In this document: piece after piece, positions 25,818 to 34,749 of the stretch | Numbering within the stretch: the stretch's first letter is position 1 | Layout: the number at the start of each line of letters is the position of its first letter | Assembly: GCF_016807805.1 (NCBI RefSeq) | Contig: NZ_CP063362.1 | Span: 5,374,501 to 5,438,500, forward strand | Direction of reading: 5' to 3' | Length of the DNA stretch: 64,000 nt | Source of the DNA: Xanthobacter dioxanivorans | GTDB lineage: Bacteria; Pseudomonadota; Alphaproteobacteria; Rhizobiales; Xanthobacteraceae | The notes under the pieces: generated by a model | What the model saw: only the letters and a program-made list of their open reading frames with translations | Databases searched by the model: none | Told to the model about the DNA's origin: nothing | Translations under genes and position numbers: made by a program

Positions 25818-26696
25818 ATGGTGTTCCGACCGCGCATGACCTCCTCCATCGAGGGCATCACGCTCCTCGACGATTTGCGCTGGCGCCGGTGGAACGGCGT
25901 GGTCGCCGACGTGTGGCACGTGCACTGCCAGCCGGGGGCGCGGGGGGAATACGTGTCGCGGGACGCGCGGCTGTTCGTGGTGCTGGAACGCGAGCGCGGC
26001 CAGACCCAGCTCCAGCTGTCGGCGCGCGGCGGCGCCGTCGACGCCTGCGCGCCGGTGCACATGAGCTATGTGCCGGCGGACATGCCGCTCTGGTCGCGGA
26101 TCGAGGCGGCCGGCGAGCTGCGCCATCTCGACCTGCATTTCGACATCCCCGCCCTCGCCGAGCGCCTCGGCGAGGATCTCGATCCGGACCGGCTCGCGAC
26201 ACCGCGGCTGGGCTTCATGGATGAGCGCATCCACGCCCTCGCCCGCCTGATCGCCGAGGAATGCGTCGCGCCAGATGCCCGCCACGACCTGTATGGCGAC
26301 GGGCTGGTGATGGCGCTGTTCATCGACCTCATGCGGCTCGGGCGCAGCCAGGCGCCGAGGCGGACCGCCCTGTCGCAGTGGCAGCTCCGCCGGGTCACGT
26401 CCTTCATCGAGGAGAACTGCCTGCGCAACGTCCGCCTGCAGGAGCTGGCGACGCTCACCGACCTGTCGCAGTCCTATTTCAGCCACGCGTTCAAGGCCGC
26501 CACCGGCCTTCCGCCCGGCCAGTGGCACATGCAGGCGCGCATGCGGCGGGTGCAGCAGATGCTGGCGAACCCGGACCTGCCGCTCACGCAGATCGCGGTG
26601 GCCGCCGGTTTCGCCGACCAGGCCCACTTCACCCGCGTGTTCCGGCGCTTCTGCGGCGTCACCCCCGCCGCGTGGCGCCGCGCCCGCCGCACCTAG
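25818..26696 (+). CDS. AraC-family transcriptional regulator
   Basis: A 292-aa regulator. The C-terminal 100 residues form the double helix-turn-helix (RRVTSFIEENCLRNVRLQELATLTDLSQSYFSHAFKAATGLPPGQWHMQARM ... LTQIAVAAGFADQAHFTRVFRRFCGVTPAAWR). The N-terminal half is a cupin-like ligand domain typical of siderophore-responsive family members. The start is uncertain: ATG at 25818 (MVFRPRM) or 25836 (MTSSIEG), while the open frame extends far upstream into non-coding sequence. Its position opposite the receptor operon suggests it activates locus 2 when the ferric siderophore is present, by analogy with PchR-type regulators. Confidence 0.87.
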   Translation: MVFRPRMTSSIEGITLLDDLRWRRWNGVVADVWHVHCQPGARGEYVSRDARLFVVLERERGQTQLQLSARGGAVDACAPVHMSYVPADMPLWSRIEAAGELRHLDLHFDIPALAERLGEDLDPDRLATPRLGFMDERIHALARLIAEECVAPDARHDLYGDGLVMALFIDLMRLGRSQAPRRTALSQWQLRRVTSFIEENCLRNVRLQELATLTDLSQSYFSHAFKAATGLPPGQWHMQARMRRVQQMLANPDLPLTQIAVAAGFADQAHFTRVFRRFCGVTPAAWRRARRT

Positions 26697-26823
26697 CGCG
26701 CGATCCGATCGGCGCGTTCGCTCGCGGCTCGACCTGCCCGGCGGTTCCGTGGCCGTGCCCCCTATCCCGCCGTCCCGGACCTGTGCGAGCATGCGCGCCG
26801 TGCCCGCGGGAGCCTGTGCTGGA

Positions 26824-28626
26824 ATGGTCGATCGCAAGACGGATCTTGAGAATCCCGGGCGCCGCGCCGTGATCGGCAGTGGCGCGGCCCTCATCGGCGC
26901 GCAGCTGCTGCCGGACGTCGCCCGCGGCGCCGAACCGGCCGCCGCGGAACGCCCGCCGCGCCGCCGGACGCCGCCGCAATCGCCGCCCGCCGGCTACAAC
27001 ATCCTGTTCATCCTCGTCGACCAGGAACATTTCTTCGACCGCTGGCCCTTCCCGGTGCCGGGCCGCGAATGGATCCGGAAGAACGGCGTGAGCTTCCTGA
27101 ACCATCAGGCGGCGTCCTGCGTCTGCTCGCCGGCGCGCTCCACGATCTATACCGGCCAGCACATCCAGCACACCAAGATCTTCGACAATGCCAACTCGCC
27201 CTGGCAGGCGGACCTGTCCACCGGCATGAAGACCATCGGCCACCGCCTGGCCGGGCTCGGCTACCACGCCGCCTATCAGGGCAAGTGGCACCTCAGCATG
27301 AACCTCGACACGGTGGACGAGGCCGTCGACGCGCCCATGGCGCAGTACCGCAAGATCATTGAAACCTACGGCTTCCAGGACTTCTTCGGCTTCGGCGACC
27401 TGACCGACACGACCCTCGGCGGCTACAATTACGACGAGGCGACCACCGCCTTCGCCGCACGGTGGCTGCGCACCAGGGGGCTCGAGCTGGGAGAGGCGGG
27501 CAAGCCCTGGTATCTCGCGGTCAACTTCGTCAACCCGCACGATGTCATGTACATCAATTCCGACCTGCCGGGCGAAATCGTGCAGGGCAAGTCTTCGGCC
27601 ATGAAGATCGCCCGCGCGCCGCAGGACGAATTGTACAAGGCCGCCTGGGACGAGGTGCCGTTGCCGCCGACCCGGCGCCAGCCCTTCGACGCGCCGGGCC
27701 GCCCGGCGGCGCAGAAGATCTACCAGTCGGTGCAGGATGTGCTGGTCGGGCAATGGCCGGACGAGGATCGGCGCTGGCGCGTGCTGCGCGATTATTACTT
27801 CAACTGCATCCGCGATTGCGACCGGCAGGTCGTCGCCGTGCTCGACGCGCTGCGCGAGAGCGGCCAGGCCGAGCGCACGGTCATCGTCTTCACCGCCGAC
27901 CATGGCGAGCTGGGCGGCGCGCACCAGATGCGCGGCAAGGGCAACAGCACCTATCGCGAGCAGAACCATCTGCCGCTGATCGTGGTGCACCCCGCCTATC
28001 CCGGCGGGCTTGCGTGCAAGGCGGTCACCTCGCAGGTCGACCTCGCCCCGACCCTTCTGGCGCTGACCGGCGTGGCGCCCGACACCCTGAAATCCGCGGC
28101 CGACGGGCTGCCGGGGCGCGATTTCTCCCCGCTCCTGCGCGCGCCGGGACAGGCCGGCTTGGACGCGCTGCGCCCGGCGGCGCTGTTCAACTACAACATG
28201 CTGCTGTTCCAGGACGCCAAATGGATCCCGCGCGCCGAAAAGGTGATCCACGACGCCGGCATGACCGGCCCGCAGAAGGCCGCCTGGATGCTGCAATACG
28301 AGCCGGATTTCCACCAGCGCTGCGCCATCCGCAGCACCTTCGACGGGCGCTATCGCTTCAGCCGCTACTTCGCGCCGCTCGCCTTCAACACGCCGGCGAC
28401 CTATGAGGACCTCCTCGCGAACAACGACCTGGAGCTCTACGACCTCGACGCCGACCCGCAGGAAATGCGCAACCTTGCCGGGGCGGGCACCGCCGCGCGC
28501 GACCTGATCATGGCGATGAACGACAAGCTGAATGCGCGCATCGCCGAGGAGGTGGGCGACGATGACGGCGCGTTCCTGCCGCTGCGCGACGGCAAGTGGT
28601 TCTTTCCGCCCCCCGGGCAGCGCTGA
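26824..28626 (+). CDS. Secreted sulfatase-family hydrolase
   Basis: A 600-aa alkaline-phosphatase-superfamily hydrolase. The formylglycine motif Cys101-Ser-Pro-Ala-Arg105 (SCVCSPARST) marks a type I sulfatase that needs conversion of the cysteine by FGE or an anaerobic maturase; neither is in the window. Metal-site features are ILFILVDQEHF near the N-terminus and TADHGELGGAHQMRGKG near residue 358. The N-terminus GRRAVIGSGAALIGAQLL resembles a Tat signal. The ATG at 26824 places this signal about ten residues in; a longer start at 26791 is possible. The gene stands alone between the AraC gene and the porin, so the substrate is unknown. Confidence 0.86.
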   Translation: MVDRKTDLENPGRRAVIGSGAALIGAQLLPDVARGAEPAAAERPPRRRTPPQSPPAGYNILFILVDQEHFFDRWPFPVPGREWIRKNGVSFLNHQAASCVCSPARSTIYTGQHIQHTKIFDNANSPWQADLSTGMKTIGHRLAGLGYHAAYQGKWHLSMNLDTVDEAVDAPMAQYRKIIETYGFQDFFGFGDLTDTTLGGYNYDEATTAFAARWLRTRGLELGEAGKPWYLAVNFVNPHDVMYINSDLPGEIVQGKSSAMKIARAPQDELYKAAWDEVPLPPTRRQPFDAPGRPAAQKIYQSVQDVLVGQWPDEDRRWRVLRDYYFNCIRDCDRQVVAVLDALRESGQAERTVIVFTADHGELGGAHQMRGKGNSTYREQNHLPLIVVHPAYPGGLACKAVTSQVDLAPTLLALTGVAPDTLKSAADGLPGRDFSPLLRAPGQAGLDALRPAALFNYNMLLFQDAKWIPRAEKVIHDAGMTGPQKAAWMLQYEPDFHQRCAIRSTFDGRYRFSRYFAPLAFNTPATYEDLLANNDLELYDLDADPQEMRNLAGAGTAARDLIMAMNDKLNARIAEEVGDDDGAFLPLRDGKWFFPPPGQR

Positions 28627-28861
28627 CCGCCGGACGGCGGCGGGGGGCGCCTCAACGGGACTGCCCCCATGGACCTCGCCTGCCCCCCGCTGGTCCCGTT
28701 CACATCCGCCGCATTGAAAGATGGATGATCCGGAACAATCGCATTGTTAAATGACGGCTTGAAACCTGCCGAGCGTGCTGCGGGCTCGTGGGGGCGCCCC
28801 CTGCCCTGGCGTTGGAGCTCCCGGTAAACCCGCCGCGATGGCGGGCCGCGCAACCTGAGAA

Positions 28862-28891
28862 AGCCTTGCGGCCACCGGGCCGCAAGGCTTC
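28862..28891 (-). terminator. Intrinsic terminator of the porin gene
   Basis: A perfect 13-bp stem (28862-28874 pairs with 28879-28891) closes a four-base loop. Read on the minus strand it is followed by TTT. It lies 27 bases beyond the porin stop codon and also faces the sulfatase gene, so it may serve both convergent transcripts. Confidence 0.85.
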
Positions 28892-28917
28892 CCCCGGATC
28901 GTCCGGGGACCGAACGA

Positions 28918-30387
28918 TCAGAAGTTTCGCTGCACGCGCATGCCGCCCGACCAGACATCGGCGGACCCGCCGGCGATGGAATTGATGGTCGCGCCGGTAT
29001 TGCTGATCGCCGCGTAATTGCCCAGCGGAACCGATCCGTCAACTTTTGAATACAGAACTTCCACACCAATATCGAGGTCCTTCACCGGGGACCAGATGGT
29101 GTTGAGGCCGATCTGCCAGGTATCGAAAGCGAAGGCAGCGACGATGTTCTGCGGCACATCATAGGATGCGTAGCCGGCATAAAGGGCCGATCGCAATCCG
29201 GGGGTCCAGAAGTGACGGAACTGCCCCTGGATCGCCCAGCCGGACATGAGGCCGAAATCGCCAGTCGTGGACGTCGCGACGGCATCCGCGATGGTGTAGT
29301 AAGCCCCGGTGCCGGACAGGGTTCCACCTTGCTGCGTCAACTCGATCGAGCCGATGCCGGTGCCACGCGCCTGCTGGCTTGCCGATAGGCCGATATAGTT
29401 CGCAGCGCCTTCCGCATAGGCCGCCTGGACAAAGAAGCTGTCGCCCGCCGCGAGCATCGGCAGCTTGACTTCCACATGCGCCCCCAGCGCCCAGCCCCAG
29501 GCGTTCGAGGTTTCCAGACCGCCGAAGAAGCCTGTGTAGAGGGGAGCGGTTGCGGTCACCTGGTGCACCGCGCCGGAGAGCTGGGCCGAACCCCAGGCCT
29601 GGTCCACACGCAGGTTGGCGACCACGTCGGGAGCGACCTGGCCCGCCTGGAAGTTGGTGTAGCCAAGGCCGGTGGTCACGGTGTTGATGTTGAAGATCGG
29701 CGTCGCGGTCGCGCCGGTCATCTGCACGCCGGTGGTGCGGTTGGCGGCGTCTTCCAGCGACAGCGATGCGGAGAAGCCGTTGCCGATCTGGACGGTATAG
29801 GCCGCCACGGTGGTCCAGTCGTTCGATGTCGCCAGGGGTGCCGTGAAGATGTAGCTCAGGCCGGGATCGAAGAAGGACTGAGTATAGCCGAAGGTGAATC
29901 CGGCGAACTGGATGAAGGCGCGCTCGAAATAGAGGCCGCTCCCGGCGCCGGTGCCGGCGGTGCCCTGCGTGTCCCAGTTCGCGCCGAACCGCACGTAGGA
30001 CCGCAAGGTCCCGAACTCGGTCTGGGTGCGCGCATCCATGTTCATCACGCCGCGCACGCGGGTGAAATAAGCGGGGTCATCATCATCGCGGAAGGGATAG
30101 CCGAACCCGCCGGCGCCGGGGCCGTTGAAGCCCTTGTCCGCCGACGAGGTGATCATTGGCGTGAAGGTGCCGACCGCGTTGACATAGGCGTCGAGGCGCG
30201 CGAACCCGCCGATCTTGATGCAGGTATCGGTCCCCGGGATATAATAATACCCGGCGCCATAGGCGGTACAGACCTTCATGTACTCAACGGCCTTCGCCTT
30301 TTCCGGCAAATCTGCCGCGCTCGCCCCCTCAAGCACCAAGAGACCAAGAGCTGCGGACATCGATATCCGCATTCCATTCATTTTCAT
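28918..30387 (-). CDS. Hyphomicrobiales-type porin (Omp2/PF02530 family)
   Basis: A 489-aa trimeric outer-membrane porin. A signal peptide spans residues 1-24 (ending EGASAA), followed by the family-specific beginning DLPEKAKAVEYMKVCTAYGAGYYYIPGTDTCIKIGGFARLDAYV, which contains the conserved cysteine pair. Later barrel strands are SYVRFGANWDTQG, RAFIQFAGFTFGYTQSFFD and TWQIGLNTIWSPVKDLDIGVEVLYSKVDG; the protein ends with phenylalanine (RVQRNF). GAGGGG lies a few bases before the ATG at 30387. It is divergent from a LysR gene across an AT-rich 288-bp region, so LysR control is possible. Confidence 0.92.
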   Translation of the reverse strand: MKMNGMRISMSAALGLLVLEGASAADLPEKAKAVEYMKVCTAYGAGYYYIPGTDTCIKIGGFARLDAYVNAVGTFTPMITSSADKGFNGPGAGGFGYPFRDDDDPAYFTRVRGVMNMDARTQTEFGTLRSYVRFGANWDTQGTAGTGAGSGLYFERAFIQFAGFTFGYTQSFFDPGLSYIFTAPLATSNDWTTVAAYTVQIGNGFSASLSLEDAANRTTGVQMTGATATPIFNINTVTTGLGYTNFQAGQVAPDVVANLRVDQAWGSAQLSGAVHQVTATAPLYTGFFGGLETSNAWGWALGAHVEVKLPMLAAGDSFFVQAAYAEGAANYIGLSASQQARGTGIGSIELTQQGGTLSGTGAYYTIADAVATSTTGDFGLMSGWAIQGQFRHFWTPGLRSALYAGYASYDVPQNIVAAFAFDTWQIGLNTIWSPVKDLDIGVEVLYSKVDGSVPLGNYAAISNTGATINSIAGGSADVWSGGMRVQRNF

Positions 30388-30675
30388 TACGACCCCTCTT
30401 ATTTATATGCTTCCAGGCATGTTGATATTTTTATTTGTGCGTATTCTTCGGTTCATATTCTCGCGGTATGCACGAAGAGGATGGATTTAAGAATGGCCGT
30501 GACCACTGAGATTTGGTATAATCATACTTTTACCGCAGATCGGCTTCTTGCGGTGCCAGCCTCAACTGACACGGCTGCGCCTCCTCCACGCCGGTTCAGC
30601 GCGGTTACATTTTCGTCGGGGCTTTGATATATTCGGAAGTTTATATTGGATATAATCTCTATCACTGGTGTGAAT
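30388..30675. promoter_or_regulatory. AT-rich divergent promoter region, porin / LysR
   Basis: This 288-bp gene-free stretch is one of the most AT-rich parts of the window (for example 30395-30480 and 30625-30665). It must hold the porin promoter and the LysR promoter. A short inverted repeat ATAT-TGG-ATAT lies at 30643-30653, about 20 bases before the LysR start; it is too short to call an operator with confidence. Confidence 0.5.
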
Positions 30676-31626
30676 ATGGCTGCGATCGACCTCAATCTCG
30701 TCCGCGTCTTCGATGCCTTGATGGTTCACCGCAGCGTATCGGCGGCGGCCGCGGCGCTGAACCTGACCCAGCCCGCCGTGTCGAACGCGCTTCGCCGCCT
30801 GCGCGCCCTGACCGACGACGACCTGTTCGTCCGCACCCGGCGGGGCATGGAGCCCACCGCGTTCGCGCTGGCGGCGGGGGGAGCCCTGTCCGAGGGCCTC
30901 CGCCTCATCCGGCAGGGCCTGGAGCGGGCCGCGCCGTTCGAGCCGGCGACCACCCGGCGCCAGTTCAGGATCCTGATGACCGACGCGGGGGAAATGGTGT
31001 TCCTGCCGCGCCTGATGCCGCAGCTCAGGGCAAAGGCGCCGATGCTCGACATCCGCGTCCTGCAATTGCCCATCGCGCGCTACCTGGAAGCGCTCGAGAC
31101 CGACCAGGCGGACCTGGCCGTCGGCAACCTGCGGCCGAAGGCTGGCACCTTCGTGCTGCGCCGGCTGTTCGAGGAGCACCACGTCATCGTCTGCCGCCGC
31201 GGGCATCCGCTGGAGCTCTCGGCCGGACAGGATGGCGTGGCGCGCCTCGACCAGATCCTGGAGAGCCACCACGTCATCGTCCGCCCGCCGAATTCGGTGG
31301 ACGTGCCCCTCGACAACCTCATCCAGGCACACCGCTGGCGGATCAGGGTGGCGCTGGAGGTGCCGCACTTCCTGGTGCTCGCCGGCATCCTCAACCAGAC
31401 CGACATGGTTGCGGTGGTGCCGAGCCTGGTCGCCGCCGAACTCGTCCGGCGGTCCGATCTCGTCATCCTCCAGGTGCCGTTCATCTGCCCCGGGATCTCG
31501 ATCCGCCTGGGCTGGCATATCCGCCAGCAGAAGGATGCGGGAAACCGCTGGCTGCGGCAGCAGATCATCGAACTCATGTCGGCGCGCACCAGGGCCGGCG
31601 AGGCCTCAAGGATGCCGCAGGCCTGA
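30676..31626 (+). CDS. LysR-family regulator heading the aromatic-catabolism cluster
   Basis: A 316-aa regulator. The N-terminal winged HTH is DLNLVRVFDALMVHRSVSAAAAALNLTQPAVSNALRRLR, followed by the inducer-binding domain (RRQFRILMTDAGEMVFLPRLMPQL, ALETDQADLAVGN). The NodD/NahR-like signature in the N-terminal half fits aromatic-responsive LysR proteins. ATG at 30676 is preferred over the TTG at 30646. It is transcribed in the same direction as the hydrolase-ligase-monooxygenase genes that start 155 bases after its stop, and it probably regulates them; the divergent porin is a second candidate. Confidence 0.88.
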   Translation: MAAIDLNLVRVFDALMVHRSVSAAAAALNLTQPAVSNALRRLRALTDDDLFVRTRRGMEPTAFALAAGGALSEGLRLIRQGLERAAPFEPATTRRQFRILMTDAGEMVFLPRLMPQLRAKAPMLDIRVLQLPIARYLEALETDQADLAVGNLRPKAGTFVLRRLFEEHHVIVCRRGHPLELSAGQDGVARLDQILESHHVIVRPPNSVDVPLDNLIQAHRWRIRVALEVPHFLVLAGILNQTDMVAVVPSLVAAELVRRSDLVILQVPFICPGISIRLGWHIRQQKDAGNRWLRQQIIELMSARTRAGEASRMPQA

Positions 31627-31781
31627 CGGCGCGTCCCGGCGCGCGGCAGCTTGAATTGAAAGGAATGGCGCCACCATATTCAGAGCAGTGATATAGACTA
31701 TCCGTATTATAAAGTTACGTGCGCATAACCTGTATTGTTAGCTCCCCCGCAAGTGGACCGAAGTCTGCGGTGGGAGGAGAA

Positions 31782-33067
31782 ATGGGTAGGGTTGCAGCCA
31801 GTCAGGACGCCGTGCGGGTCGCGATGACCACAGCAGGCCTAAGGGGCACCCATTGGGATGCCTCCAGGCTGCCCCCGGATGTGCAGATTTCCGCTCATTC
31901 CATTCGCACGCACGACGCGGCCACGGTCGTCGGCTTCCTCATCCGCCGGGGCGGCGAGCGGACCGTCGTCTGCGCCATGCACCCGCGCGAAATGACGGTG
32001 CCGCAATATATGGCGCCCGAGGTCCTGCGGGGCGGCTGCGCCTTCTGGGTGCAGGGCTCGCGCACGCCCAACACCGACCTTCGGCTGGAGCACGAAACGG
32101 CCCTGCTGGATCTGGCTGCGGGCCAGGTCTTCCTGCGATCCCAGGGCTTTTCCACCACGATCCTTCAGGGCACATCCGGCGGGGGCCGTTGGCCGCGTTC
32201 TATTGCCAGCAGGCCGCCCTGCCGCCCGACGCGCGCATCGCGAGGACCCCCGCCGGCCGGCCGGTGGACCTTGCCGGCGCCGACCTGCCGGAAGCGGACG
32301 GGCTCGTTCTCATTTCCTCGCATCTCGGCCAGGGGCCGCTCCTGCAGGACGGCCTCGACCCGTCGGTTCTCGACGAGGACGACCCGTTCGCAACCGACCC
32401 GGCGCTTGACCCGTTCGACGCCGCGAACGGCTTCTGCGAACCGCCCCGGTCGAGCCGGTATGCGGCGGATTTCATCGGCCGGTATCGCGCGGCACAGGCC
32501 ATGAGGGTCGAGCGCCTGGATGCGCGGGCGCGCTCGCTCCTGGCACAGAAGGCGGCCGCCCGGCGCACCCTCAAGGAGGGAAGCGCCGCCGCGTCCGATC
32601 GCGCGCGCGCCGCATGGTCGCCCGTCATGACGATCTGGCGGACCGATGCGGACCTGCGCTGCTGGGACCTGTCGCTTGAACCATCGCCGCGCGCCTATGG
32701 CAGCCTCTGGGGCGGAGATCCGATCCGTTCGAACTGGGGAAGCGTCGGATTCGGCCGGCTCTGCACACCCGAGAGCTGGCTCTCGAACTGGTCCGCCCGA
32801 TCCTCTAACGCCACCATGGCGCGGTGCGCCCCGAGCGTGCGGCAGCCCACCTGCATGATCCGCTACCTCGGCGACAACAGCGTGTTCGACACAGAGGCGA
32901 ACCGGCTCGAGGCCCTGTTCACCAGGACCCGGATCGAGCGTCACGACGTTCCAGGCAACCACCACGGCCGGCCGGTGGCGGAAGGCGAGCCGGAAGGACG
33001 ACTGCGCGCCGGAGAAATCGTCCGCGACTGGCTCTCCACGACCAGATTCGGGACGGGCGCGCGCTGA
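31782..33067 (+). pseudogene. Alpha/beta hydrolase, frameshifted just after the nucleophile motif
   Basis: GGAGGAGA at 31772-31779 precedes the ATG. The first frame encodes MGRVAASQDAVRVAM up to the nucleophile elbow GTSGGG. The next base is missing from the G5 run at 32181-32185; the protein then resumes in another frame as PLAAFYCQQAALPPDARIARTPAGRPVDLAGADLPEADGLVLISSHLGQG and stays open to 33067. Rejoined, it is about 428 aa and belongs to a little-studied alpha/beta hydrolase family. Its stop overlaps the ligase start (TGATG), so it is the first gene of the catabolic operon. The rest of the frame is intact, so a sequencing indel in the G-run is a real alternative to a pseudogene. Confidence 0.7.
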
Positions 33068-34749
33068 TGAACACGCTTCGCCCCCCCATCGGTGTTCGCC
33101 AGCCCATGCCCGGCGTCACCTATCCGCCCCTGCCGGATCTCAAGCGCCATCTCGCCTCCGGCGTGCTGGAAGCGCGCACGCTCATCGCCGCCCTGCGCGC
33201 CTCGTTCGACCGGAACAAGGAGCGCGTCGCGCTGGTCGGTGACGGCTGGAGCATGACCTTTGGCACGCTGGACATGCTGTCCGACCGCGCGGCGCTGGCC
33301 TTCGCGAAGCTGGGCCTGCGCCCCCTCGACCGCGTCGTGTTCCAGGTGGGCAACGGCGCCAATCTCGTCGTTGCCATCCTGGGATGCCTCAAGGCCGGAT
33401 TAATCCCCGTCTGCACGCTCCACGTCCACCGGGAGGTGGAAATCGTCGGCCTCGGCACCCACGCGGAAGCCAGGGCGCACTTCATCGACACCACCCCGTC
33501 CAACTTCGACTTTCACGACTTCGCCGCCCGTATGCGCACCCGCGTGCCGACGCTGCAATGGACCGTGGCCGTCAACGGGAACGGCAGCGCCCTCGTCCCG
33601 ACCCTGGCGGAGCTCATCGCGGCGGCGGACGCCGAGGAGGCGCGCGCCTTCGTCCGGCAGAACGTCGCGGCGCTCGATCCCTTCCAGGTCGCCGTGTTTC
33701 AGATCTCCGGCGGGTCGACGGGGCTGCCGAAGATCATTCCAAGGTTCCAGAACGACTACCTGGCCAACATGCTGGAGGTCACGCGCGCAACGGCCATGTC
33801 GGCGGATGATTGCGTCGTGACGCCCGGCCCGATGCTTCACAATGCGGGGCTGGTCTGCTTCTGGGGGCCCGCGCTGCTGGCGGGCGCCCGCGTCGGGATC
33901 CTTGAGAAGATTCAGGACGCGGAGCTCTCCCGGCTGTTCAGCGCCTGCTGCCCCACCTGGCTCTACATGCCGAAGCCCCTGCTCCCCCGGCTGGTGAAGG
34001 TGCTCGCGCAGCATCCAGAAGCGCGCGCCCGGATGCGCGGGATCGTGACCTCCAGCAGCGGGAGCCAGATCGAGCAGGAGATCGGCGTCCGCACCCAGCA
34101 CTTCTACGGCATGACCGAGGGCATCATCTCCTACACCCGCGCCGACGACCCGCCCGGCATCCGCCACCAGACCATCGGCTGGCCCATCGCCGAGGGCGAC
34201 GAGGTACGCATCCTGCGGCCCGGCACGGAAGAGGCGGTGGCGCCGGGCGAGGTCGGCGAGGTGGTCTTTCGCGGCCCATACGTCTTCCACGGATACTACA
34301 ACGCCCCGGAACAGAACCGGGTCTCGTTCACCTCCGACGGCTGGGTCCGGTCCGGCGATCTGGCGCACGAGGTGCTCCGTGAGAACCGGCGCGCCTTGGT
34401 GTTCGACGGGCGGCTGAAAGACCTGATCAGCCGCGGCGGCGAAAAGATCTCCTGCGAGGAAGTCGAACGCTATGCCCGCAGCCATCCCGCCATCCTCGAT
34501 ATCGTCATAGTGCCCGTACCCGACCCGGTCTACGGCGAGCGCGGCTGCGCCTTCGTGATCCCCGACACATCCCACCCCTGCCCCGACGTGGGGGACCTCG
34601 GCCGGCATCTCGCCGAGCAGGGCCTCGCAAAATTCAAGTGGCCGGAACACGTCTTCGCCATCGATGCCTTCCCGACCACCAGCGCCGGCAAGCTCGACAA
34701 GCAAGCCCTGCGCGGCCGGGCCGCCCAATTGGTTGGAGGAGCCTCGTGA
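33067..34749 (+). CDS. AMP-dependent aryl-acid synthetase/ligase
   Basis: A 560-aa member of the acyl-adenylate-forming family, similar in layout to 2,3-dihydroxybenzoate-AMP and benzoate/salicylate-CoA ligases. Visible motifs are the ATP loop ISGGSTGLPKI near residue 213, TQHFYGMTEGIISYT, GWVRSGDLA, DLISRGGEKISCEEVE and the C-terminal catalytic lysine in TTSAGKLDKQ. The ATG overlaps the stop of the hydrolase (TGATG); a longer open frame upstream is not coding for this protein. Its next gene is a salicylyl-CoA-5-hydroxylase-like flavoprotein, so the expected product is an aryl-CoA thioester. The exact acid is unknown. Confidence 0.88.
   Translation: MNTLRPPIGVRQPMPGVTYPPLPDLKRHLASGVLEARTLIAALRASFDRNKERVALVGDGWSMTFGTLDMLSDRAALAFAKLGLRPLDRVVFQVGNGANLVVAILGCLKAGLIPVCTLHVHREVEIVGLGTHAEARAHFIDTTPSNFDFHDFAARMRTRVPTLQWTVAVNGNGSALVPTLAELIAAADAEEARAFVRQNVAALDPFQVAVFQISGGSTGLPKIIPRFQNDYLANMLEVTRATAMSADDCVVTPGPMLHNAGLVCFWGPALLAGARVGILEKIQDAELSRLFSACCPTWLYMPKPLLPRLVKVLAQHPEARARMRGIVTSSSGSQIEQEIGVRTQHFYGMTEGIISYTRADDPPGIRHQTIGWPIAEGDEVRILRPGTEEAVAPGEVGEVVFRGPYVFHGYYNAPEQNRVSFTSDGWVRSGDLAHEVLRENRRALVFDGRLKDLISRGGEKISCEEVERYARSHPAILDIVIVPVPDPVYGERGCAFVIPDTSHPCPDVGDLGRHLAEQGLAKFKWPEHVFAIDAFPTTSAGKLDKQALRGRAAQLVGGAS

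Noticed and set aside
32824..33066. Upstream extension of the ligase frame
   Set aside because: It overlaps the hydrolase in another frame and has no ligase-like sequence; the TGATG overlap at 33065-33069 gives the natural start.
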